From contig NW_020167576.1 of the NCBI RefSeq assembly GCF_001641265.1, positions 1 to 24,531 on the forward strand: 24,531 nucleotides of DNA. Direction: 5' to 3'. The notes beneath the pieces are model-generated. The model was not told the DNA's origin and ran no database searches. It worked only from the letters and a program-made list of their open reading frames with translations. The stretch is from Pseudogymnoascus destructans. Its lineage: Eukaryota > Ascomycota > Leotiomycetes > Thelebolales > Thelebolaceae. Positions 19,501-24,531 of this stretch are shown piece by piece (the stretch's first letter is position 1; each line of letters starts with the position of its first letter). The position numbers were made by a program, and so were the translations under genes.

Positions 19501-21377
19501 TTCAGCTCTAATTCAGATAGAGAGTAGATAGGGCCGTAGGGAGGCATTGAGCCTTCTGCGAGTGGTATCTCATGGTCATAAGGCTGGTGCTTTGGCAGAA
19601 TTGATGCCTTTGCCTTGTCAAAAAGATGTTGGTAGTCTTGGTATGCTAAAGGCAAAATGACCTCCTGAGATGATTTCTCCAAATCTGAAGTAGCTGCTAT
19701 CTCCAGGACAGGTTGGAAAGGTTTAACCCATATCAGAGATGATATATCGTCCATAGTTTGGTCAAAATCCTTGATCTGGGACAAGTTTGAGTCTTGGACC
19801 TGAATAGGGGTAACTGAGGCTTGAAGGGTTTTTTCAGTATTGAGCTCAGGATTTGAGCTAAACCCAAGCGATAAATGCTTCCAATTGATAGTTGGATCAT
19901 GCCTTTGAAGCCATGGAAGACCTAGGATAACTGGGTACTTCATTGGTATAACATCTAAAGAGATGGTGTCTGAAAATGTTGATTTTCCTAGGGGAATCTC
20001 AAGTTTGAGTACTGGGGTGTTGCAGGTAATGGAACCTGAACTGATAGGAGTTCCATCAATGACTCGGAGCAACTCTGGAGTGCGTTTGGGAATTGTAGGT
20101 AACTGGTGTGTCAAGATGAGGTCTTGAGATATAAAGTTGCCTGTTGCCCCTGAGTCTATCATAGCCCTTGTAGACAACACCTGTTGTTTGAAATGGAGTT
20201 GAATAGGGATTAACAGGTGTGTGAGACTCTGAGAAAGCACCATCGACACATCTTTGTTGTCTAGGGGAGAAGTTATAGTCTCAGTTGAAGTTGTGCCTGC
20301 TAGGGATTTTTCAAGTTTTTCAGGAATAGCAGTTGTGACTGTGTCTGAGGCTGCTATATGTTTTGAATCAGCACTCCCCCGTGCTGAATAGCACTCCTGA
20401 ATTCTGTGTCCCCCTTTGCCACAGTATAAACAAAGGTTGTTGTCCATTCTGTGTTTTCTTTCTTGAGGGGTAAGTTTACCCCTTTTCAGTTTTTGAGGGT
20501 ATCCTGTAGGCTGAGGTGCTGGATTTGCTGTAGATCTCTTTATAGAGGCGTCTAAGTCCATAGGTTCAGGTGCTGAGTCCTTAGCAGTTGGTGTAGAGGT
20601 GTAATTGTTGAAATTTCTTGTTGGATGCCAGTCTTGGTTCTTCTCCTTTCTTCTTTCAAAAAGCCTATCATCAAGTCTGACAGCTTTCTCTATAAGCGTT
20701 TGAAGTGTTGTAGGGCGTTCTTCTTTGCTGAGTTCATCCTTAATAGAGCTCTTGAGCCCTTGGTAGTAAGTGAAGACTAAGGCTTCTTCATTCCAAGTCA
20801 AGTGAGAAGTGATTCTCCTAAATTCTGTTGTATACTGAGCAGCAGAGGTCTTTTGACATAGCTTCTGTAGCTCTCTTTCTGCTGTAGCAGTTTCGTTGAT
20901 GTCTCCAAAGGTCCTGGTAAGTTCCTCTTGAAACTGGTCATAAGAGGTAATCAAAGGTGTAGTGGTATTTTGGTTGTTGCCACTAAGTCTTCTAAGATAT
21001 GGCTCAAAGAAGTTGAATGCAGATCCACGGAGGTAGCTGGCAGCGAAATAGATCTTCTGAATGTCTGAGGTGAACTGATGAGGCCTGAGGGTGAAGTAGA
21101 TGTCCAGTTGCATAAGGAATCCCTTCAACTTCCTCCTGTCTCCATGGTATAAATCTGGTGTTTGCACTTTAGGAAGTGCACCTGGGGTACTCGAAATAGC
21201 CAGAGGAGCTGTGGGAAGCTCTGTATGATGTGTCTGAGTTGAAGATTGTGTTGCTGAAGTGTTGGCTTGAAAGGTGTTTTCCAAATTCTCAAGTTTGTTT
21301 GCTATAGTTTGTATAAAGGCAAACAGTTGTTGCATCTGCTGTTCAGCAGTAGTTGTAGGAGCTTGGTCGTCCTCCAT
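16584..21377 (-). CDS. Gag-Pol polyprotein with C-terminal chromodomain (intact)
   Basis: A 1597-residue single-frame polyprotein provides capsid, protease, reverse transcriptase, RNase H and integrase. Residues 1-270 are Gag (retrotransposon capsid; a short possible coiled coil near 14-38). A CCHC zinc knuckle lies at C316, C319, H324 and C329. The aspartic protease active site is D408-S-G. Reverse transcriptase has D702 and Y764-LDD. RNase H has D913, E957 and D984. The integrase zinc finger is H1165, H1172, C1202 and C1205, and its catalytic triad is D1235, D1301 and E1337 (35 residues between the last two). The GPF/Y module starts at G1474. The chromodomain (about 1530-1583) keeps aromatic-cage residues Y1532, W1553 and Y1556. 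There is no gag/pol frameshift or stop, so Gag:Pol ratio must be set by processing or turnover, as in the single-ORF Tf1. The start ATG is 52 bases after the LTR; the stop is 11 bases before the 3' LTR. Confidence 0.97.
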   Translation of the reverse strand: MEDDQAPTTTAEQQMQQLFAFIQTIANKLENLENTFQANTSATQSSTQTHHTELPTAPLAISSTPGALPKVQTPDLYHGDRRKLKGFLMQLDIYFTLRPHQFTSDIQKIYFAASYLRGSAFNFFEPYLRRLSGNNQNTTTPLITSYDQFQEELTRTFGDINETATAERELQKLCQKTSAAQYTTEFRRITSHLTWNEEALVFTYYQGLKSSIKDELSKEERPTTLQTLIEKAVRLDDRLFERRKEKNQDWHPTRNFNNYTSTPTAKDSAPEPMDLDASIKRSTANPAPQPTGYPQKLKRGKLTPQERKHRMDNNLCLYCGKGGHRIQECYSARGSADSKHIAASDTVTTAIPEKLEKSLAGTTSTETITSPLDNKDVSMVLSQSLTHLLIPIQLHFKQQVLSTRAMIDSGATGNFISQDLILTHQLPTIPKRTPELLRVIDGTPISSGSITCNTPVLKLEIPLGKSTFSDTISLDVIPMKYPVILGLPWLQRHDPTINWKHLSLGFSSNPELNTEKTLQASVTPIQVQDSNLSQIKDFDQTMDDISSLIWVKPFQPVLEIAATSDLEKSSQEVILPLAYQDYQHLFDKAKASILPKHQPYDHEIPLAEGSMPPYGPIYSLSELELKTLREYLDENLSSGFIRTSSSPAGAPILFVKKKDGSLRLCVDYRGLNAVTVKNRYALPLIPELIDRLSSARIFTKLDLRGAYNLIRIKEGDEWKTAFRTRYGHFEYQVMPFGLANAPASFQALMNDILRPYLDIFVVVYLDDILIYSLDTQEHVLHVRQVLEKLSQAQLFCKLEKCLFHMSQVDFLGHRISTEGIQMDPEKTKAVQTWPIPSSIKEVQSFLGFANYYRRFIPRYTSLALPLTQLLHKDTLYHWDKTQQDAFDALKGEFKEGKMLLHFNPLKPATLETDASDFAISGILYQAPKDKQEELQPVAFYSRKLSAAEQNYPITDKELLAIVCSLKHWRCYLEGANYPITIYSDHSNLLTFTTTKQLNRRQARWSEQLGGFDFVIKHVSGAKNQRADLLSRRHDYQDSAKTSNTKALLDSAKLIAASLSNPSTTEDLGVNLSPQDQVAPITSSQEPETFKDYTPSATLLKAFKDAYNHDPFAKRTLEYLQKKGSSLEKVGLQNFSKNQHGLLLFKNYIYVPRDKRLQLHLLQQFHDAPAAGHFGFAKTYELLTRKFYWPSLRTTLQDYISSCTTCNLNKPTRQKPYGLLQPLPIPERPWDSISIDFIVKLPPSIPKGGATPYDSILVVVERLTKMAHFEPCNETITASELAWLFLKVVFKYHGIPGHWISDRGAVFTSNFFKEFSKLLNMEQRFSTAYHPQTDGQTERVNSVLEQYLRIYTNYAQDNWADLLHLAEFAYNNTVSNTTKETPFYANYGYHPRFEVAELNCPENFKNPSATERIIYLKGLQDYLKVQIQRAQDEQAQAFNRGVVAPQFKVGDQVFLSRRHITTTRPSDKLDTKRLGPFKITRTIGKNAFELALPPTWTIHNVFHASLLSKAQESSLRPLQSPPPPVLILDQPEYEVESILDKKTLRGQDYFLVKWKGYPTSDNTWEPKRNLKNASKLILEFLSKKANWLKGKQTANKRP

Positions 21378-21417
21378 TGTAGTATCGAAGTGCTGCTATA
21401 GAAATAGTTGAAGCTTG

Positions 21418-21427
21418 AAGCAGGCAA
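21418..21427 (-). other. Self-priming-type primer-binding site of copy 2
   Basis: The coding strand reads TTGCCTGCTT two bases after the 5' LTR. It is complementary over 10 nt to AAGCAGGCAA (coding strand) in the same LTR (21733-21742). Relative to copy 1, one base pair is changed on both sides. This compensatory change supports pairing. Confidence 0.75.
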
Positions 21428-21429
21428 GG

Positions 21430-22363
21430 TGTAATGGTGGGTGCACCAGATATGAGAATCTAGCCACCCAAGGAAGGGATGAATTTACTAAGACAACACA
21501 CTGTCTTAGGAAACAGAGCCAAAGGTTGTAGCTTAGACTATTCCACAACGCAGCAATCAGGTGTATGATGTGGTGAAGTGGTTTAGACAAGTTGCAACAA
21601 ATGTTGAGTCTGAGAACTCAGGGGTAAGTCAGAGGTTAGCACCTCACTGACTTTTCAAAAACAGAGAATAACAAGATCAATGCTTGGAAGCTTGGAAAAG
21701 ACGTAGAAGTATGTGCTAGTCGATTTACTGTATTGCCTGCTTGCCCTTTCTTAAGGAAAGGGCAATCCTATTTATGCCAAAGGAGTGTAGTTCTCTTATT
21801 TTCCATGACTTTCCATGACTAACCAGCTTGGTAAATGTATTAGAAATCAAGTGCGACCCACAACTAGCTTGCTAATCATGTAGTGAACGTAAGAGAATCC
21901 CATAGAACCATCTCTTGGGTTCCTAGCCTATAGGAAGTGAAAAGGAGGTCCAAGGTCAGAGTACCTATAGACAAATTATGTCATAACTTAACCAATCTTG
22001 TGGGTAACTAAGGAGCGATGACGTGTAATGAATCATAGAGGGTTGTAGAAGCTTCTAGAGCTATCGTTCATGTTCCTAGGCCTCTAGTTGGTAGAGATAT
22101 GCCATGTGGTAGTATTGGCCCACCCCCTTAAGGAGGAGATTTTCTTAATAACTTGTTCAATGAGTGTCCAAATGATATGCCGTGATGTATGTAGCATAAA
22201 CAGATGTAGTAGAAGAGTTTGCAGCAATCGTTGAGTAGTATTGCTTCTGTTGTTGGTGTGATAAGCCAAGATATGTATGGTGACTTGTAGGTTTGAGGAG
22301 GAGATTTCTAAGTTTGCTCTTGAGTTTGATAGCAAACTGAGTGCAACGAATGTCAGTATGACA
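21430..22363 (-). repeat. 5' LTR of copy 2
   Basis: 934 bp, differing from 15637-16572 by two one-base deletions and one substitution (position 21736, in the self-priming site). It drives transcription of gag-pol on the minus strand. Confidence 0.95.
21742..21775 (-). promoter_or_regulatory. LTR core promoter of copy 2: TATA box, dyad and predicted start
   Basis: On the coding strand ATAAATA (21775-21769) is followed by an 8-bp-arm dyad GCCCTTTC-CTTAA-GAAAGGGC (21763-21743), then AAGCAGGCAA starting at 21742. The distance from TATA to this A is about 30 nt, right for an initiation site. The same layout is kept in every LTR of the window that covers it; the 3' LTR of copy 1 lacks one base in the dyad. 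Confidence 0.6.
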
Positions 22364-22368
22364 TTTCC

Positions 22369-22869
22369 GCTGACTGTCCCCACTCGAATTCCAACACCTA
22401 CGTCGGACGTCGTCGCTCAAATTTGGTCGGAGGCTATACTGCTGAGCGTTGCGACATCTAGGAACCCCTGACAGGCATTTCTCGACCACCAACAATGTCT
22501 TGTCTCTGGTTAGCCAATATCGGGCCGCGATATTATGGATTCTGGTGGACCTCACTGAAGTGTCGGCATCATTGCGGTTGGACTAGGGTGGATGGAACAC
22601 ATGATAAGAAATGATTCTTGCTCATGCATGTGGGAATGTGGCTTGGCCAATGGCAAAAACACCGCACGATGGCGCAACAATGATGACGGGTTAGGCAAGG
22701 TTGCTGTGACACCTTGATTGCGTTGCATTCATGAAGCGGGGGTTAATATGGGCTGATTGGGGTCGGATGCAGGAATCGGGAGAAGGAGCTAAGGCATGTT
22801 ACGCGCTAAGATCGAATAACGTCGCTGTCGAATTCGTTTCTCCGCTTTTGAGCCACTTGAGGCTTCAGC
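22369..22869. other. Unique DNA after copy 2, no clear gene
   Basis: This continues the sequence interrupted at 15636. Short open frames only. The first about 100 bases could belong to the split candidate gene that starts at 15317. I see no motif or RNA feature. Confidence 0.4.
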
Positions 22870-23181
22870 TTACTCGTCGATGAAGGCTCGGAATGCAAGG
22901 AACAGTCTATTTTCGTCAGTCACTCCTTCGCCTGCCTGCACATAGGCAAAGGGACATAGCGGAACGCTCTGATACAGGCCTAGTCTCAGAGTCGCCGATC
23001 TGCTTTGTGGCCAGAACAGTGCCACTTTGGGGCAGCAAAGCCCAGCCTCTACGGACAGATCACTGAGCCTAGAGTCATTTTCACCAGAGTTCCCACTGTT
23101 TTGCTTCAGGACGCGGCCTTCACAGCTATCGATCCAGAAGATTGGCACACATGGGATGATTACGCCATCCAGCAACCTCAT
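22870..23181 (-). CDS. Hypothetical small open frame, divergent from the gene at 23336
   Basis: A 103-codon frame from ATG 23181 to TAA at 22870, without introns. The sequence has Trp, Cys and Pro spread through it (VIIPCVPIFWIDSCEG; LCCPKVALFWPQS) and looks more protein-like than random. I do not recognise it, and no promoter motif stands out before it. It could be the last exon of a truncated gene or a chance frame. Confidence 0.25.
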   Translation of the reverse strand: MRLLDGVIIPCVPIFWIDSCEGRVLKQNSGNSGENDSRLSDLSVEAGLCCPKVALFWPQSRSATLRLGLYQSVPLCPFAYVQAGEGVTDENRLFLAFRAFIDE

Positions 23182-23267
23182 ACGTAATGCCAAAAGTGAG
23201 CGAGCGGTTGGGTGACTGCCACGGTGTTCTGTAGGCTGGATTCCAGGCGTTAGCCGTAGCTCGCGAG

Positions 23268-23275
23268 TATATATA
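23268..23275 (+). promoter_or_regulatory. TATA box of the gene at 23336
   Basis: TATATATA lies 60 bases before the ATG, followed by a pyrimidine-containing leader and CAAGATGAC around the start codon. Confidence 0.6.
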
Positions 23276-23335
23276 GGACGGGTGTCCCTCAGCAGATTGC
23301 GAGTTTATAGATCTCCTCTAATATCAAAGTTCAAG

Positions 23336-23943
23336 ATGACTTCTATTCAGTGGGACAGCCAACAATTTTATCAACCACCACGCCCTGTGGCTATACCGCC
23401 TTCGACATTTTGGCCACCTTCGCATCCACAACCAGGTGTTGGTTCGACTCACTTTCAACCGTCTACAGCCAGTGCCCATTTTGAAGGGGTCAAGAGGACA
23501 ATTACGCATGACGCAGCCCAGATGCACATGTCATCCAGTTCGGACCACGCAGAACTGCCTCTTAATCAACGTCAACGCCAATCTCTACCAGAAACAGGAG
23601 GTATGTGTCCATATTTCTTTATGACGGCAACAGCTGACCAAATGCAGAAACCACGCAGGCTATTCGATACAGTGGAGATGCAGACGTTAGCGATGCAGAG
23701 TCCGAGTTTCCTTCTATTGAAGAACTCCTATTACCAGATATAAATGGCAGCCTTAGCAGCGTCCGCGGAAACGTGACAGGTTCGGATAAACTGAAATGGG
23801 GTACAAGCCAGGGTGAGTAGCCGGAAGCCTCTAGTAATTGCAAAGCGCGTTGCTCATGTCTTTCAGATGAGCCTATCCTCCTGGACAGTGATGTGGGCGA
23901 CAGTGGAGTGCTGGATGATGCTGAGAGGGAGATCCTAGTAGAT
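23336..23943 (+). CDS. 5' exons of an unrecognised multi-exon gene, cut by an LTR
   Basis: Exons 23336-23600, 23648-23812 and 23867-23943 or beyond. Introns are 23601-23647 (GTATGT...GCAG, CTGAC branch) and 23813-23866 (GTGAGT...TTTCAG). The join phases agree, and the spliced frame has no stop up to the LTR. It gives about 169 residues: a Pro/Gln/Ser-rich start (MTSIQWDSQQFYQPPRPVAI), a polar middle, then an acidic stretch with DADVSDAESEFPSIEELLLP and EPILLDSDVGDSGVLDDAER. The composition suggests a disordered, perhaps nuclear regulatory or chromatin-associated protein, but no domain is visible and I assign no function. A TATA box lies upstream. An LTR begins at 23944 inside exon 3 and brings an in-frame stop about 110 bases later. 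Whether the gene resumes after the LTR lies beyond the window. Confidence 0.6.
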
Positions 23944-24531
23944 TGTAATGGTGGGTGCACCAGAGGTGAGAATCTAGCCACCCAAGGAAGGGATGATTTT
24001 ACTAAGACAACACACTGTCTTAGGAAAAAGAGCCAAAGGGTTGTAGCTTAGACTATTCCACAACGCAGCAATCAGGTGTATGATATAGTGGAGTGGTTTA
24101 GACAAGTTGTAACAAATGTTGAGTCTGAGAACTCAGGGATAAGTCAGAGGTTAGCACCTCACTGACTTTTCAGAAACAAGGAGTAACAAGATCAATGCTT
24201 GGAAGCTTGGAAAAGACGTGGAAGTATGTGATAGTCGATTTACTGTATTGTCTGCTTGCACTTTCTTAAGGAAAGGGCAATCCTATTTATGCTAAAGGAG
24301 TGTAGTTCTCTCATTTTCCAAGACTTCCCATGACTAACCAGGCTTGGTAACTGTAGTCGATGTAAGAGAATCCCATAGAACCATCTCCTAGGTTCCTAGC
24401 CTATAGGAAGTGAAAGGAGGTCCAAGGTCAGAGTACCCCTATAGACAGATTATGTCATAACTTAACCAATCTTGTAGGTAACTAAGGAGCAATGACGTGT
24501 AATGAATCATAGACGGTTGTAGAAGCTTTTG
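23944..24531 (-). repeat. LTR of the same family, running off the window end
   Basis: Begins TGTAATGGTGGGTGCACC, with the preceding five bases TAGAT as the presumed target site. It holds the T/A-variant self-priming site and one U3 unit by the end of the window. It is intermediate between the two LTR subfamilies. Solo LTR or start of a full element cannot be decided. Confidence 0.9.

Larger units (their letters stand above)
15637..22363 (-). mobile_element. Ty3/gypsy chromovirus copy 2, structurally intact, TSD TTTCC
   Basis: 6727 bp, flanked by TTTCC at 15632-15636 and 22364-22368. The two LTRs differ by one substitution and two one-base deletions. One uninterrupted Gag-Pol frame fills the interior, with PBS and polypurine tract in place. 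Near-identical LTRs and an intact frame indicate recent insertion and possible activity. There is no sign of repeat-induced point mutation (no C-to-T swamping or stop codons). Confidence 0.97.

Noticed and set aside
4677..22363. Repeat-induced point mutation of the retrotransposons
   Set aside because: The two copies are nearly identical, copy 2 has no stop codons, and the differences seen are mainly indels without a C-to-T excess.
1..24531. CRISPR array, bacterial operon or phage features
   Set aside because: No short regularly spaced repeats or bacterial gene architecture. Introns and element types are fungal.

Overview
The window looks like an accessory, repeat-rich stretch of a filamentous ascomycete genome, possibly Dothideomycetes/Pleosporales (inference from gene types only). 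Evidence for a fungus: 40-58 nt GT-AG introns with CTAAC/CTGAC-like branch sites, a dispersed 5S rRNA gene, a DUF3435/FluG-type gene, a Fot1/pogo transposon and chromodomain-bearing Ty3/gypsy retrotransposons. About two thirds of the window is transposable-element DNA, and most host-type genes are truncated, frameshifted or interrupted.

Layout. 1-293: an open frame of unknown identity with a hydrophobic segment, running in frame into 294-1979, the middle of an oxidosqualene cyclase (lanosterol-synthase-like) gene with three intact introns but missing both ends. 2439-2557: 5S rRNA gene (+). 2962-about 4287: decayed DUF3435 (Starship-captain/FluG-type) gene on the minus strand. 4677-11334: Ty3/gypsy copy 1 (minus; TSD CCACT; gag and pol broken). 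11335-11657: remnant of a repeat that copy 1 split. 11658-15174: Fot1/pogo element (+; inverted termini; TA target duplication) with a dead transposase, interrupted by two opposite-strand solo LTRs (12454-13073, TSD TGCAT; 13807-14743, no TSD) and a 123-bp tandem repeat. 15637-22363: Ty3/gypsy copy 2 (minus; TSD TTTCC) with an intact 1597-residue Gag-Pol ending in a chromodomain. 23336-23943: 5' exons of an unrecognised multi-exon gene cut in exon 3 by another LTR (23944 to the window end).

The most interesting signal is how the retrotransposon family seems to start reverse transcription. No tRNA-type primer-binding site (TGG...) follows the 5' LTR. Instead, two bases after the LTR lies a 10-nt sequence perfectly complementary to a site inside the LTR about 30 nt downstream of a TATA box, where the transcript should begin. 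This is the arrangement of the self-priming Tf1/sushi group. The two copies differ by one base in this site, and in each copy the PBS and its own 5' LTR carry the matching change. In copy 2 this is the only substitution between the two LTRs.

Other notable points: a solo LTR that has replaced much of U3 with an inverted 63-bp gag fragment; U3 repeat-number differences that define two LTR subfamilies; a cluster of one-base length errors confined to one end of copy 1; and a recurring repeat terminus (ending GGCATCCTTACAA) found both near the DUF3435 gene and inside the pogo element.
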